Positions 34,790-45,022 are shown, counted from the stretch's first letter. The stretch: 64,000 bases of DNA from Beijerinckiaceae bacterium (GCA_947478405.1 CANJVX010000007.1:1-64000), one strand, 5' to 3'. Notes: generated by a model from the sequence alone, not told the origin. Translations and numbers: made by a program.

Positions 34790-36772
34790 ATGAGCGTCTC
34801 CCCCCAGTCGATGGCCAATGCGATCCGCGCCCTTGCGATGGATGCGGTCGAAAAAGCAAAATCCGGTCATCCTGGCCTGCCCATGGGCGCTGCCGATATG
34901 GCGACCGTCCTGTTTCGTGACGTGATGAAATATGACGCGACGGATCCGACCTGGCCCGACCGCGATCGTTTCGTGCTCTCTGCCGGTCACGGCTCGATGT
35001 TGCTCTACTCCGCTCTGTACCTCACCGGCACGCCGGGCATGACGCTCGATGAGATCAAGAATTTCCGCCAGATTGGCTCCAAGACGCCGGGACATCCGGA
35101 AAATTTCGTCACCAAAGGTGTCGAGACAACCACGGGGCCACTGGGCCAAGGCATTGCGACAGCTGTCGGCATGGCGCTGGCTGAACGCATGCTCAATGCC
35201 GAGTTCGGCGATGTCGTCGATCACTACACCTATGTGCTCGCCTCGGATGGCGATTTGATGGAAGGCGTGTCGCAGGAAGCGATTGCCATTGCAGGCCATC
35301 TCAAACTCAATCGCATGATTGTTTTGTGGGATGACAATGACATCTCCATCGACGGCCCGCTGTCTGTGGCCGATTCCGTTGATCAGATCATGCGTTTCAA
35401 ATCAGCCAATTGGAACGCTATGCGCATTGATGGTCACGATCAGAAAGCCATTTTACGCGCTGTGCGCAAAGCGCAGAAATCTGACAAGCCGACGCTCATC
35501 GCCTGCAAGACGCAGATCGGTTATGGCGCGCCTAAGCGCGCTGGCACATCGAAGGCGCATGGCGAACCACTGGGTGCGGAAGAAATCGCCGGTGCACGTG
35601 CCGCTCTCGGCTGGCCGCATGAGCCCTTCGTTGTGCCCGATGATATTCTGGCCGCATGGCGCAAGGCTGGCCGTAAAGGCAAGCGTCTCCATAAGGCGTG
35701 GAAGACAGACAAGCTCGCAGCACTCGCGGCTGACAAGCGCGCGGAATTTGAACGCCGCGTGAAGGGCACTCTGCCTGCCGCTTTGGCTGAAACGGTGAAG
35801 ACCGCCAAGCTGCGTTTGGCCGATGACCGCACGGAAATGGCAACACGCAAAGCCTCGGAAGCGGCCATTGCAGTTCTCGCGCCTGTCGTGCCGGAACTCG
35901 TGACGGGCTCCGCCGATCTCACCGGCTCCAACAACACCAAGGTTGCGGCCACGCCTGCAATCTCGCCTGGAAATTATGCGGGTCGCTTTGTCCATTGGGG
36001 CATTCGCGAACATGGCATGGCCGCTGCCATCAATGGCATGGCGCTGCATGGTGGTTATATTCCCTCAGGCGCGACCTTCTTGGTCTTTGCCGATTACATG
36101 CGCCCCGCTTTGCGCCTCGCAGCTCTGATGAAGACGCGCCATATCGAAGTGCTGACGCATGACTCGATTGGTTTGGGCGAAGATGGCCCGACCCATCAGC
36201 CGGTCGAAACCATTGCCTCGCTGCGCGCGATCCCCAATCTGAATGTGTTCCGCCCCGCGGACCAGACGGAAACGATTGAATGCTGGCAGGCGGCCCTAGA
36301 AGCTGGCCACACGCCATCTGTGCTCGCACTCACACGCCAGAACTTGTCGGCGGTGCGCACGACCTATGTTGCAGAAAACCTTTCTGCCAAGGGCGCTTAT
36401 GAACTCGCACCCGCCAAGGGCGACGCCAAAGTCACGATCTTTGCCTCCGGCTCGGAAGTCGAGATCGCGCTGAAGGGCCGCGACCTCTTGGCAGAAAAAG
36501 GCATTGATGCGCGCGTGGTTTCCGTGCCTTGCATGGATCTCTTCCTCGCGCAGGATGAGGCTTACAAGGCCAAGATCATCGGCAAGGCGCCCGTGCGTAT
36601 TGCGGTTGAGGCGGCTGTGCGCATGGGCTGGGATGCACTCATTGGCGACAAGGGTGTGTTCATCGGCATGAAGGGCTTTGGCGAAAGCGCACCGGCCAAG
36701 AAACTCTACGAACATTTCGGCATCACGCCGCAAGCGGTGGCAGAGGCTGCGGTGCAGCACTTGCCGCGCTGA
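34790..36772 (+). CDS. tkt: Transketolase
   Basis: A 660-residue thiamine-diphosphate enzyme that moves two-carbon units between sugar phosphates in the pentose phosphate pathway. Seen are the N-terminal [20 protein letters not shown], the cofactor motif [13 protein letters not shown] and, in the pyrimidine domain, [19 protein letters not shown]. It is first in a run of four sugar-phosphate genes in the same direction (tkt, gap, pgk, fba) and has a credible promoter upstream. Confidence 0.96.
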   Translation: MSVSPQSMANAIRALAMDAVEKAKSGHPGLPMGAADMATVLFRDVMKYDATDPTWPDRDRFVLSAGHGSMLLYSALYLTGTPGMTLDEIKNFRQIGSKTPGHPENFVTKGVETTTGPLGQGIATAVGMALAERMLNAEFGDVVDHYTYVLASDGDLMEGVSQEAIAIAGHLKLNRMIVLWDDNDISIDGPLSVADSVDQIMRFKSANWNAMRIDGHDQKAILRAVRKAQKSDKPTLIACKTQIGYGAPKRAGTSKAHGEPLGAEEIAGARAALGWPHEPFVVPDDILAAWRKAGRKGKRLHKAWKTDKLAALAADKRAEFERRVKGTLPAALAETVKTAKLRLADDRTEMATRKASEAAIAVLAPVVPELVTGSADLTGSNNTKVAATPAISPGNYAGRFVHWGIREHGMAAAINGMALHGGYIPSGATFLVFADYMRPALRLAALMKTRHIEVLTHDSIGLGEDGPTHQPVETIASLRAIPNLNVFRPADQTETIECWQAALEAGHTPSVLALTRQNLSAVRTTYVAENLSAKGAYELAPAKGDAKVTIFASGSEVEIALKGRDLLAEKGIDARVVSVPCMDLFLAQDEAYKAKIIGKAPVRIAVEAAVRMGWDALIGDKGVFIGMKGFGESAPAKKLYEHFGITPQAVAEAAVQHLPR

Positions 36773-36811
36773 TTGGTCAGCATCAGAATTTACGCATTGA
36801 AGGAGAGTAAC

Positions 36812-37816
36812 ATGGTGAAGGTCGCAATCAACGGTTTCGGACGTATCGGCCGCAATGTTTTGCGCGCCATCGTGGAATCGGGCCGCAAGGATATTCAGGT
36901 TGTTGCCATCAACGATCTGGGTCCGGTCGAAACCAATGCGCATCTGATGCGCTTTGACTCGGTGCATGGCCGCTTCCCCGGCAAGGTGACAGTGTCTGGC
37001 GACACGATTGATGTGGGCTTTGGCCCGATCAAGGTCACCGCGATCCGCAATCCGGCCGAACTGCCGCACAAGGAACTGGGCGTCGACATTGCGCTCGAAT
37101 GCACGGGCATTTTCGTGACACGTGACAAGGCAGCTGCGCATCTCGAAGCAGGTGCCAAGCGCGTCATCGTCTCGGCGCCTTGCGACAATGCTGATCTCAC
37201 GGTCGTCTTCGGCGTCAATCATGACAAGCTGACGAAGGATCACATCGTCATCTCGAATGCCTCTTGCACGACGAACTGCCTGGCGCCTGTCGCCAAGGTC
37301 CTCAACGATGCCATCGGCATTGAAAAGGGCTTCATGACGACGATCCATTCCTACACCGGCGACCAGCCGACACTCGACACGATGCACAAGGATCTCTACC
37401 GCGCTCGCGCGGCCGCTCTGTCGATGATCCCGACATCAACGGGCGCAGCCAAGGCTGTGGGTCTCGTTCTGCCTGAACTCAATGGCAAGCTCGATGGTTC
37501 GGCCATCCGCGTGCCGACCCCGAATGTCTCGGTCGTTGATCTGAAGTTTGTCGCCAAGCGCGCCACCACGGTTGCTGAAGTCAATGCGGCGATCAAAGCG
37601 GCTGCTGATGGTTCGCTCAAGGGCATCCTCGGCTATACGGATGTGGCGAACGTCTCGATCGACTTCAATCACGACTCGCATTCATCCGTGTTCCACATGG
37701 ATCAGACCAAGGTCATGGAAGGGACATTCGTGCGTATCCTCTCCTGGTATGACAATGAATGGGGCTTCTCGAACCGCATGAGCGACACGGCTGTGGCCAT
37801 GGGCAAGCTCATCTAA
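36812..37816 (+). CDS. gap: Glyceraldehyde-3-phosphate dehydrogenase
   Basis: A 334-residue type I GAPDH. It has the NAD-binding start [17 protein letters not shown], the active site [13 protein letters not shown] with catalytic Cys at about residue 152, and the C-terminal [13 protein letters not shown]. The ATG at 36812 is preceded by AAGGAGAG. It lies 39 bases after tkt. A strong terminator follows, so pgk may be transcribed separately or by read-through. Confidence 0.96.
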   Translation: MVKVAINGFGRIGRNVLRAIVESGRKDIQVVAINDLGPVETNAHLMRFDSVHGRFPGKVTVSGDTIDVGFGPIKVTAIRNPAELPHKELGVDIALECTGIFVTRDKAAAHLEAGAKRVIVSAPCDNADLTVVFGVNHDKLTKDHIVISNASCTTNCLAPVAKVLNDAIGIEKGFMTTIHSYTGDQPTLDTMHKDLYRARAAALSMIPTSTGAAKAVGLVLPELNGKLDGSAIRVPTPNVSVVDLKFVAKRATTVAEVNAAIKAAADGSLKGILGYTDVANVSIDFNHDSHSSVFHMDQTKVMEGTFVRILSWYDNEWGFSNRMSDTAVAMGKLI

Positions 37817-37824
37817 AATAAATC

Positions 37825-37855
37825 GGGCGCGCCTTTGTGAGGCGCGCCCTTTTTC
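37825..37855 (+). terminator. Terminator after gap
   Basis: GGGCGCGCC (37825-37833) and GGCGCGCCC (37841-37849) form a 9-bp perfect stem with a seven-base loop, followed by TTTTT. Confidence 0.88.
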
Positions 37856-37884
37856 ATGTGGCACAAGATAAAAGAGTTTCGGGC

Positions 37885-39081
37885 ATGAGCGCCTTCCGCA
37901 CACTCGATCAGGCTGACGTCAAGGGAAAGCGCGTTCTTCTGCGCGTCGATCTCAATCTGCCGATGGAGAATGGTAAGATATCGGATGCAACACGCATCGA
38001 GCGTATTGTGCCCACCATCAAGGAACTCACATCCAAAGGCGCACGCGTTATTCTGCTGGCGCATTTCGGCCGCCCGAAGAATGGTCCCGATGTCGAAAAC
38101 TCGCTGCAGCCGATTGCAGCCGCATTGCCTGAACATCTGGGCGCGCCTGTTGCTTTTGCATCTGACTGCATCGGGCCTGTGGCTGAAGCCGCTGTTGCCA
38201 AGCTGATTGACGGCGAGATTCTGCTGCTCGAAAACACCCGCTTCCACAAAGCGGAAGAAAAGAATGATGCGGCCTTTGTGGCGGCACTCGCCAAGCTTGG
38301 CGATCTCTATGTCAATGATGCCTTCTCGGCCGCACATCGCGCGCATGCTTCCACCGAAGGTCTTGCCCATGTCCTGCCAGCTTACGCGGGTCGCGGCATG
38401 CAGGCCGAGCTCGAAGCTTTGACCAAGGCGCTGGAAACACCCAACCGTCCCGTGGCGGCGATTGTGGGTGGTGCAAAGGTTTCGACCAAGCTCGAATTGC
38501 TCGGCAATCTGTCGAAGAAAGTTGATTTCATCATCATCGGCGGCGGCATGGCCAATACATTCTTGGCAGCCCAAGGCGCCAAGGTTGGCAAGTCGCTCTG
38601 CGAGCATGATCTTGTCGGCACAGCCCTTGAGATGATTGAGCAAGCCAAAGCCGCCAAATGTGAAATCGTGCTGCCCCCTGATGTGGTGGTGGCGAAGGAA
38701 TTCAAAGCGCATGCCGCCTCGCGCGTGACCGATGCGCAGCATGTGGCTGATGATGAAATGATCTTGGACGCTGGTCCTGCATCGGTGGCAGCGGTCGAAA
38801 AAATTCTCGGCACCTGCAAGACGCTGGTGTGGAACGGCCCGTTCGGAGCCTTTGAATTGCAGCCCTTCGATGCGGCGACCAATGCAGTTGCCAAGGCGGC
38901 GGCACAGCTCACCAAAAAGGGCGCGCTCGTCACAGTGGCTGGTGGTGGCGATACAGTGTCGGCGCTCAATCAATCAGGTGCGGCTGAAAGCTTCACCTAT
39001 ATTTCGACAGCAGGTGGCGCATTCCTTGAATGGCTCGAAGGCAAAGTGCTGCCGGGCGTCGAGGCTCTGCGCATCAAATAA
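37885..39081 (+). CDS. pgk: Phosphoglycerate kinase
   Basis: A 398-residue kinase of lower glycolysis, joining 1,3-bisphosphoglycerate and ADP. Seen are [20 protein letters not shown], the [10 protein letters not shown] block, [16 protein letters not shown] in the hinge and the nucleotide loop [13 protein letters not shown]. The ATG at 37885 begins the conserved domain; upstream in-frame residues read from the gap terminator. The aldolase gene follows 28 bases later. Confidence 0.96.
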   Translation: MSAFRTLDQADVKGKRVLLRVDLNLPMENGKISDATRIERIVPTIKELTSKGARVILLAHFGRPKNGPDVENSLQPIAAALPEHLGAPVAFASDCIGPVAEAAVAKLIDGEILLLENTRFHKAEEKNDAAFVAALAKLGDLYVNDAFSAAHRAHASTEGLAHVLPAYAGRGMQAELEALTKALETPNRPVAAIVGGAKVSTKLELLGNLSKKVDFIIIGGGMANTFLAAQGAKVGKSLCEHDLVGTALEMIEQAKAAKCEIVLPPDVVVAKEFKAHAASRVTDAQHVADDEMILDAGPASVAAVEKILGTCKTLVWNGPFGAFELQPFDAATNAVAKAAAQLTKKGALVTVAGGGDTVSALNQSGAAESFTYISTAGGAFLEWLEGKVLPGVEALRIK

Positions 39082-39109
39082 TTTTAGATTTTCTCGGAGG
39101 AGTTTGACG

Positions 39110-40126
39110 ATGAACAAGGACCAACTCGCCAAAGTGGCAGCGGCCATGTGTGCGCCCGGTAAGGGCATTCTCGCAGCTGACGAGAGCTCGGGCACGATCA
39201 AGAAGCGCTTTGATGCGATCGGTGTGGAATCCACCGCCGACAGCCGCCGCGATTATCGCGAGATGATGTTCCGCACGCAGGACGCGATGACGCAGAACAT
39301 TTCCGGCGTCATTCTCTATGATGAAACCATCCGCCAGAATGCCGCGGACGGCACGCCGCTGGTGAAAATCATCGAGCAGATGGGTTCGCTTCCCGGCATC
39401 AAGGTTGATGCGGGCGTGAAGTTCCTGCCGAATTTTCCCAATGAAACAATCACCGAAGGCCTCGATGGTCTCAGCGAGCGCATGGCCGAATATTACAAGA
39501 TAGGCGCGCGTTTCGCGAAATGGCGTGCGGTGATCGACATTGCTGATGGCATTCCTTCGCGCGGCGCGATCCTTGCCAATGCACAGGCGCTCGCCCGTTA
39601 TGCAGCGATCTGTCAGGCCAATGACATTGTGCCGATCGTCGAGCCGGAAGTGCTGATGGATGGCGGCCATGATCAGGCGCGCTGCTATGAAGTGACCGAA
39701 TTCGTTTTGAAGACGCTCTACAACGAGCTTTATGAAGCGAAGGTCTTCCTCGAAGGCACTGTGTTGAAGCCCAACATGATCGTGCCGGGCAAGAAGAGCG
39801 CCAAGCAAGTTTCAGCTGAGCAAGTCGCAGCCGAAACCGTGCGCGTGTTCAAGCAGACCGTGCCGGTTGCCGTGCCGGGCATTGCCTTCTTGTCGGGCGG
39901 TCAGGCTGATGTGGAAGCGACAGCCAATCTGGACGCGATCAACAAGCTCGGCCCGCTGCCGTGGCTGGTGACCTTCTCCTACGGTCGGGCTTTGCAGGCG
40001 GCTCCGCAGAAGGCTTGGGCTGGCAAGGCAGACAATGTGCCTGCGGCACAAAAGGCTTTCGCCCACCGCGCCAAGATGAATGGCCTGGCCTCCAAGGGCC
40101 AGTGGAACAAGGGTCTCGAGGGCTAA
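39110..40126 (+). CDS. fba: Fructose-bisphosphate aldolase, class I
   Basis: A 338-residue Schiff-base aldolase. It has the class I opening KGILAADESSGTIKKRF and the active-site EGTVLKPNMIVPG with the lysine at about residue 220. Class I enzymes are less common in bacteria than the zinc class II but occur in several Hyphomicrobiales. The start at 39110 follows GGAGGAG. It ends the tkt-gap-pgk-fba run, and a terminator follows. Confidence 0.95.
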   Translation: MNKDQLAKVAAAMCAPGKGILAADESSGTIKKRFDAIGVESTADSRRDYREMMFRTQDAMTQNISGVILYDETIRQNAADGTPLVKIIEQMGSLPGIKVDAGVKFLPNFPNETITEGLDGLSERMAEYYKIGARFAKWRAVIDIADGIPSRGAILANAQALARYAAICQANDIVPIVEPEVLMDGGHDQARCYEVTEFVLKTLYNELYEAKVFLEGTVLKPNMIVPGKKSAKQVSAEQVAAETVRVFKQTVPVAVPGIAFLSGGQADVEATANLDAINKLGPLPWLVTFSYGRALQAAPQKAWAGKADNVPAAQKAFAHRAKMNGLASKGQWNKGLEG

Positions 40127-40151
40127 TCGCTTTCTACCCTTCAAAAGAAAA

Positions 40152-40179
40152 AGCCTGGTGGAAACACCGGGCTTTTTTT
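40152..40179 (+). terminator. Terminator after fba
   Basis: AGCCTGGTG (40152-40160) and CACCGGGCT (40165-40173) form a 9-bp stem with one wobble and a four-base loop, followed by a run of seven Ts. Confidence 0.88.
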
Positions 40180-40180
40180 A

Positions 40181-40239
40181 TCACCCTCTCCCAGAGGGAG
40201 AGGGTCGGCGCGAATGCGCCGGGGTGAGGGGTTGCAACC
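40181..40239 (+). repeat. Left inverted repeat of the DUF559 unit
   Basis: Contains a perfect hairpin CCCTCTCCC/GGGAGAGGG, then a second hairpin GGCGC/GCGCC, then GGGTGAGGGGTT. Read in reverse it matches the right repeat at 40681-40734 over its whole length, apart from the second hairpin and a short insertion. Confidence 0.85.
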
Positions 40240-40270
40240 TCTGGTTTCTTGCGCAATGTTACCAAGCGAG

Positions 40271-40289
40271 GGCATGCTTAAAGCATGCC
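40271..40289. promoter_or_regulatory. Palindrome covering the DUF559 start codon
   Basis: GGCATGCTT (40271-40279) and AAGCATGCC (40281-40289) form a perfect 9-base inverted repeat around a single A. The ATG of the DUF559 gene is inside the right arm. It could be an operator or an mRNA hairpin that blocks initiation. Confidence 0.6.
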
Positions 40290-40668
40290 TCGTCGTTCCA
40301 TCATCATTGCGCGTAAATTGCGCGCTCGCGACACCTCACCAGAAGAAAAACTCTGGGAGCAATTGCGTAATCGTCGCCTTGAGGGTCTAAAGTTTCGGCG
40401 ACAAGTTCCCATCGATAGATACTTTGCCGACTTCGCGTGTCTTGAGCTTGGAATCACCATTGAGCTTGATGGCATCCAACATGAGCACATGATCGAGGCA
40501 GATCGTGCGCGGCGGGATGTGATCGAGGCGCAAGGCTTTCTTGAAGTGCGTTTCACAAATATAGAGATTAACGAACGTCTTGATTGGGTTGTCCAAGAAA
40601 TACGACGCGTGATTGACATTGCGCGCGCACGCGACATGCGCGATCCGCGCATGCGATGGGATGTCTGA
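40285..40668 (+). CDS. DUF559 endonuclease-like protein inside inverted repeats
   Basis: A 127-residue protein of the DUF559 family, which has a PD-(D/E)XK nuclease-type fold related to the Vsr mismatch endonuclease. Motifs are ARKLRARDTSPEEKLW (N-terminal helix), FRRQVPIDRYFADF (Asp 49), ITIELDGIQHE (Glu 60, Asp 62, His 66) and an LEVRFTN strand. Catalytic roles are inferred by pattern. The gene fills the space between two ~55-base inverted repeats that lie between the fba and ftsH terminators. No ribosome site is obvious and the start codon is in a palindrome. No nuclease target is known. Confidence 0.85.
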   Translation: MPRRSIIIARKLRARDTSPEEKLWEQLRNRRLEGLKFRRQVPIDRYFADFACLELGITIELDGIQHEHMIEADRARRDVIEAQGFLEVRFTNIEINERLDWVVQEIRRVIDIARARDMRDPRMRWDV

Positions 40669-40680
40669 TCCCGGAGAGGT

Positions 40681-40734
40681 GGTAACCCCTCACCCCGCTC
40701 CTGCGGAGCGACCCTCTCCCTCTGGGAGAGGGTA
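40681..40734 (-). repeat. Right inverted repeat of the DUF559 unit
   Basis: Reads AACCCCTCACCCCG, then hairpin GCTCC/GGAGC, then the perfect hairpin CCCTCTCCC/GGGAGAGGG. It is the inverted partner of 40181-40239 and starts 13 bases after the DUF559 stop. Confidence 0.85.
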
Positions 40735-40762
40735 AAGAAAAACCCGGCGTCTCCGCCGGGCT
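40735..40762 (-). terminator. Terminator of ftsH
   Basis: CCCGGCG (40743-40749) and CGCCGGG (40754-40760) form a 7-bp stem. On the minus strand it is followed by TTTTTCTTT. It lies just after the ftsH stop at 40772. Confidence 0.82.
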
Positions 40763-40771
40763 TGTTTGTCC

Positions 40772-42685
40772 TCACGCAGAAGGCTGCGGCTCTAGCCCGC
40801 CTTCGGCTTGCGGTGGACGCTTTGTTGTCGGCACCTGCGAAGAGCGCGGTGGTGACGGCTCGTCGTCGGTGTCGCGCACAGGCTTTTTTCCGTCGAGCAG
40901 GCCCAAAATTTCATCGCCTGTCAGCGTTTCATATTCGAGCAGGCCTTGGGCCAAAGCCTCAAGCCCGTCGCGCCTTTCGGTGATGATCCGGCGCGCTTCA
41001 TTATGGCCCATTTCAACCAAGCGGCGGACTTCGCTGTCGATCGTCTTTGCTGTCGATTCCGAAATGTTCTGCTGCTTGCCCATCGAATAGCCCAGGAATA
41101 CTTCTTCCTGGTTCTCGCCATACATCACTGTACCCAGTGCATCCGAGAAGCCCCAGCGCGTGACCATGGCGCGCGCGAGTTTCGTTGCCTGTTCAATGTC
41201 AGACTGCGCGCCGGACGTGATCTTGTCTTTGCCGAAGACGATTTCTTCAGCCACACGACCGCCCATCAGCACGGCAAGACGAGATGTCATTTGTTCATAG
41301 CTCATCGACAGCTTGTCGCGTTCCGGTAGCTGCATGACCATGCCCAAAGCGCGGCCGCGCGGAATGATCGTCGCTTTATGGACAGGATCGGTTGCAGGCA
41401 CGCTGAGGGCCACCAGAGCGTGACCACCTTCGTGATAGGCGGTCAGCATCTTTTCCTGTTCTGTCATGACGAGTGTGCGGCGTTCCGCACCCATCATGAT
41501 TTTGTCTTTGGCGTCTTCGAATTCCGCCATGGTGACAATGCGCTTGCCACGCCGCGCCGCCATCAGCGCGGATTCATTGACGAGATTCATCAGATCAGCG
41601 CCCGAGAAACCCGGTGTTCCGCGTGCAACCACTTTCAGATCAACATCGGGAGCAAGGGGAACCTTGCGCACATGCACTTTCAGAATGCGCTCACGGCCCG
41701 TGACATCGGGATTGGGCACAACGATCTGGCGATCGAAGCGGCCCGGACGCAGTAGCGCTGGGTCGAGCACGTCAGGGCGGTTGGTGGCTGCAATGAGGAT
41801 GATGCCTTCATTGGCTTCAAAGCCGTCCATTTCGACGAGCAATTGGTTGAGCGTCTGTTCGCGCTCATCATTGCCACCGCCAAGGCCCGCACCACGATGG
41901 CGACCGACCGCGTCGATTTCGTCGATGAAGATGATGCAAGGCGCATTCTTTTTTGCCTGTTCGAACATGTCACGCACGCGGCTTGCGCCCACGCCCACAA
42001 ACATTTCGACGAAGTCAGAACCCGAGATGGTGAAGAATGGCACACTGGCTTCGCCCGCAATGGCGCGTGCGAGCAATGTCTTACCAGTGCCCGGAGGTCC
42101 AACCAGCAATACGCCGCGCGGAATGCGTCCGCCCAATCGCTGGAACTTTTGCGGGTCTTTCAAGAACTCAACGATTTCCTGCAGGTCTTCCTTGGCTTCA
42201 TCAACGCCCGCGACATCTTCAAATGTCACGCGACCATGCGCTTCGGTGAGCATTTTGGCTTTTGACTTGCCAAAGCCCATGGCTTTGCCAGCGCCGCCCT
42301 GCATTTGTCGGGAGAGGAAAATCCACACGCCCAAGAAGGCAATCAGCGGCAATCCGTTGACGAGCAATGTCACCAACCAATTATTGCCATCAGACGGTGG
42401 CTTGGCCGTGATCGACACATTCTTCTGATAGAGCTTTGACACCAGCGTCGGGTCGCTCGGCGCATAGGTCGAGAAAGCGCGATTGTCATTGAAATGACCA
42501 AAGATCTCATTGCCCGAGATCGTCACTTCACGCACGCGGCCCTGATCCACCTCGCTCAAGAGCTGGCTGAACGGGATTTCCTGTGTCTGCTGGCGCTGTC
42601 CCGGATTTTGGAACAACATCACAAGTGCGACGACAAGGAGGAAGATGATCACCCAAAGGGCGAAATTCCTGAAATTCGGATTCAT
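40772..42685 (-). CDS. ftsH: ATP-dependent zinc metalloprotease FtsH
   Basis: A 637-residue membrane-anchored AAA+ protease. Two hydrophobic helices lie in the first 130 residues, then Walker A GPPGTGKT, Walker [13 protein letters not shown], the SRH region and the zinc site HEGGH (His at about 418). It degrades membrane proteins and regulators such as sigma-32, whose gene rpoH is also in this window. The start at 42685 ([11 protein letters not shown]) follows AGGA; the ORF start at 42781 is too long. Downstream of tilS, as is common. Confidence 0.96.
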   Translation of the reverse strand: MNPNFRNFALWVIIFLLVVALVMLFQNPGQRQQTQEIPFSQLLSEVDQGRVREVTISGNEIFGHFNDNRAFSTYAPSDPTLVSKLYQKNVSITAKPPSDGNNWLVTLLVNGLPLIAFLGVWIFLSRQMQGGAGKAMGFGKSKAKMLTEAHGRVTFEDVAGVDEAKEDLQEIVEFLKDPQKFQRLGGRIPRGVLLVGPPGTGKTLLARAIAGEASVPFFTISGSDFVEMFVGVGASRVRDMFEQAKKNAPCIIFIDEIDAVGRHRGAGLGGGNDEREQTLNQLLVEMDGFEANEGIILIAATNRPDVLDPALLRPGRFDRQIVVPNPDVTGRERILKVHVRKVPLAPDVDLKVVARGTPGFSGADLMNLVNESALMAARRGKRIVTMAEFEDAKDKIMMGAERRTLVMTEQEKMLTAYHEGGHALVALSVPATDPVHKATIIPRGRALGMVMQLPERDKLSMSYEQMTSRLAVLMGGRVAEEIVFGKDKITSGAQSDIEQATKLARAMVTRWGFSDALGTVMYGENQEEVFLGYSMGKQQNISESTAKTIDSEVRRLVEMGHNEARRIITERRDGLEALAQGLLEYETLTGDEILGLLDGKKPVRDTDDEPSPPRSSQVPTTKRPPQAEGGLEPQPSA

Positions 42686-42815
42686 TTCAGTCCTGTATGC
42701 GGCGAAGACCGCCGTCCCGGTGCCACCCCGAAGGGATCTTTTCGATGTTCTCAATGTAGGCTTGCAGGGCACCCTTGCCAAGGGAAGGCCGGAGCTGAAT
42801 CGTCAGGGGTGACCT

Positions 42816-43808
42816 TTAGAGGCCCCATTTGCGAGGGGCTTCGCGCGTGATCACAAGAACGCTATCGCTTTTGAGGTCGATCAGCGTGCCGCCTAAAGTC
42901 GAGCGCCAAGGGGTGTCTGCAGCCCAAGCCGCACTCAGATCAGCGACCAAAGCCTCGGCCTGTTCGAGCCTCGGCATCTGGCCGATACGGGCAATTTCGG
43001 CCATCAAAAGCCGCAAAACATGCTCCGCAGGGGCGTTTTTCAGCCTTTTGGCATTAAGCTCGCTCGCTTCGTCAGTGTGCCGCAGAAGCGCTTCTGCTGT
43101 GAGGCGCTCTGTGCCTTCCACCAGGGCAGCTTCAGCGCGCGCCGCACGTGCGGCGAGCCGCGTGAAGGTTTCGGGGCCAAGGCCCTCTTCTTCGAGTTGG
43201 GCGGTGAGGCGGCGCATTCGCGTGCGTGCAAAGCGTGGATCCTCATTTGACGGATCTTGAATATAGTTTAGCCCGCGCGCCTCGCAGACCGTCATCAGCT
43301 CTGATTTACGCCACCCCAAGAAGGGGCGCGCATGCGTGAGACCCTCGCGGTTGAGCTGCGCACGCATGCCAGCCAGCCCGCCGATAGAAGATCCGCGCAT
43401 CAAGCGAAAGAGGATGGTCTCCATCTGATCATCCGCATGATGGGCGGTGACGAGATGGTCTGCGCCGATGGTTTTGGCGTGGGCAATCAGCGCGCCATAG
43501 CGCGCGTCCCGCGCTTCTTCCTGAATGCGGGTTGTGGGCTTGTCGCCTTCCCATGTGAGGATGGAATGGGCAATGTCCAGTCGCGCGCAAAGCCGCGCGC
43601 AATGTTCAGCCTCCTCGCGCGAGGCGGCCCGAAATCCATGGTCGAAAGTTGCTGCAGACATTGCAGGGCTCGCGCCGCTTTGCTTCCAGTCTGCAAGAAG
43701 GGCCAGTGCTGCAACGGAATCTGGACCACCCGACAGGCCTAAAAGAATGCCGCGCGCTGAGGCGAGCCCCGCGAAAAGATCAGCGGGGGCAGGCTCGCTC
43801 ACGAGCAT
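42816..43808 (-). CDS. tilS: tRNA(Ile)-lysidine synthase
   Basis: A 330-residue N-type ATP pyrophosphatase with the PP-loop SGGPDS at residues 26-31 and the family block DHLVTAHHADDQMETILFRL. It adds lysine to the anticodon C of the AUA-reading isoleucine tRNA and is essential. It overlaps the end of cpoB by 10 bases and lies before ftsH, the usual alphaproteobacterial order. The C-terminal domain is short. Confidence 0.93.
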   Translation of the reverse strand: MLVSEPAPADLFAGLASARGILLGLSGGPDSVAALALLADWKQSGASPAMSAATFDHGFRAASREEAEHCARLCARLDIAHSILTWEGDKPTTRIQEEARDARYGALIAHAKTIGADHLVTAHHADDQMETILFRLMRGSSIGGLAGMRAQLNREGLTHARPFLGWRKSELMTVCEARGLNYIQDPSNEDPRFARTRMRRLTAQLEEEGLGPETFTRLAARAARAEAALVEGTERLTAEALLRHTDEASELNAKRLKNAPAEHVLRLLMAEIARIGQMPRLEQAEALVADLSAAWAADTPWRSTLGGTLIDLKSDSVLVITREAPRKWGL

Positions 43809-44860
43809 TTGGCGCGGGCAAATTCGCGCTGGGCTGTTGTCTTGATGGTATTGGCCTGCGGAAATTTGCGCGGCACTTCTGCAAAAAAAGCGCAGGCCTG
43901 TTCTTTGGCGCCGAGTTTTTCGAGCGATTGTCCAAGCCGCAGCATGGCATCTGGCGCATGTGCGGTCTTGGGGTGGTCGGTCGAGATTTTCAGATATTGC
44001 TCGGCCGCATCGCGGTGGCGGTTGCGCTTAAAAAAACTCTCACCCAGATAATATACCGCCTCGCCCGCCAGCGGGTCCTTGGGATAGCGCTGCATGAAGG
44101 CTGCAAGGCTCGCCTCTGCCGCATCATATTGACCCTGTTCGAACGAGAAAACGGCGAGTTCGAATTCATCCTTGGGTGTTGTTGCCGCCATTGCCACGGC
44201 GCCCGTAGGCGGTGTGGCAATGGCGGCTTGGCGTCCACCTGTGAGATCGAGCGGGGCTGTGGAATCATCCTGCGCACCGAGCGGGCCACCTGGCACAGGG
44301 CGAGCCTGCGGGCGACTGGCCGAGTCCGGCGAGCCCAGCGTGCGTGGCACGCCGGGAGCTTGGGGATTGGCCGCAGGGTCGAATGCATCGCCCCGACCAT
44401 TGCCACGTGCGCCCGCGACCCCAGCCACAATGGCTGGAGCAATTTGCGGGGCTGCTCCCACGAGGGGGGGCTGGCCGCCCGTCTCGGGTTCCAGATCGCC
44501 GCGCCGCTGCGGGGGCACCGGTGCGGGGGCAGGGGCTGCAGGGCGGGCGGCCCCACCTTTGGGCTGCATCTCCTGGAAGCGGAAATCCACGTCCTGCTGG
44601 AATTTGCGCAGCAATTCTTCGCTGCGGCGAACCTGGAACTGCATTTCTTCCATGCGGCCGTTCATGGTGCGGATCTGGTTTTCAAGCCGGTCGATGCGCA
44701 GCAGCAGTTCGGCTGTGTCGCCGCCGGCCTCGCGTCCGCCCCCGAACAATTGCGCGCTGGCAGGCATGGCCGCACCCAGCGCCATCAGGGCTGCGAGCAG
44801 CAGGGTCTGGATTGTGAACCGTGTCAGCATCGGCATTTTCAACATGGGCAATTTCAACAT
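43799..44860 (-). CDS. cpoB: Tol-Pal system protein CpoB (YbgF)
   Basis: A periplasmic protein of up to 353 residues. It has a signal peptide ending near PASAQ, an N-terminal coiled coil (LRIDRLENQIRTMNGRMEEM), a long Pro/Ala/Gly-rich linker and C-terminal TPR-like repeats (KDEFELAVFSFEQGQYDAAE onward). CpoB links Tol-Pal to cell-wall synthesis during division. Three closely spaced in-frame ATGs open the gene because a short segment is repeated (MLKLP MLKMP MLTRF); starts at 44860 or 44830 are both possible. Confidence 0.87.
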   Translation of the reverse strand: MLKLPMLKMPMLTRFTIQTLLLAALMALGAAMPASAQLFGGGREAGGDTAELLLRIDRLENQIRTMNGRMEEMQFQVRRSEELLRKFQQDVDFRFQEMQPKGGAARPAAPAPAPVPPQRRGDLEPETGGQPPLVGAAPQIAPAIVAGVAGARGNGRGDAFDPAANPQAPGVPRTLGSPDSASRPQARPVPGGPLGAQDDSTAPLDLTGGRQAAIATPPTGAVAMAATTPKDEFELAVFSFEQGQYDAAEASLAAFMQRYPKDPLAGEAVYYLGESFFKRNRHRDAAEQYLKISTDHPKTAHAPDAMLRLGQSLEKLGAKEQACAFFAEVPRKFPQANTIKTTAQREFARAKCS

Positions 44861-44958
44861 GGGTTTGGCCTCTTCATCCGCATCATGGTCTCCGGGATGT
44901 GTGCAAATCGAGGCGAGACTTCGGCCGAATTGGGATGCTGAAAGCCTGTCCTCATATG

Positions 44959-44995
44959 AAAAGACCGGCGCTTTATGAGGGCGCCGGTCGTTTTC
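44959..44995 (-). terminator. Terminator after pal
   Basis: GACCGGCGC (44963-44971) and GCGCCGGTC (44981-44989) form a 9-bp perfect stem. On the minus strand it is followed by TTTTC. It separates pal from cpoB. Confidence 0.82.
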
Positions 44996-45022
44996 GTTCA
45001 AGCCTGTGCCACAGGCGGATGA

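Noticed and set aside
36296-38973. Long minus-strand ORFs of 363 and 386 residues over tkt, gap and pgk
   Set aside because: They are shadows in His/Arg-rich antisense frames of conserved enzymes with full-length motifs on the plus strand.
40387-40596. 69-residue minus-strand ORF inside the DUF559 gene
   Set aside because: Antisense frame without family resemblance; the plus-strand DUF559 motifs are clear.
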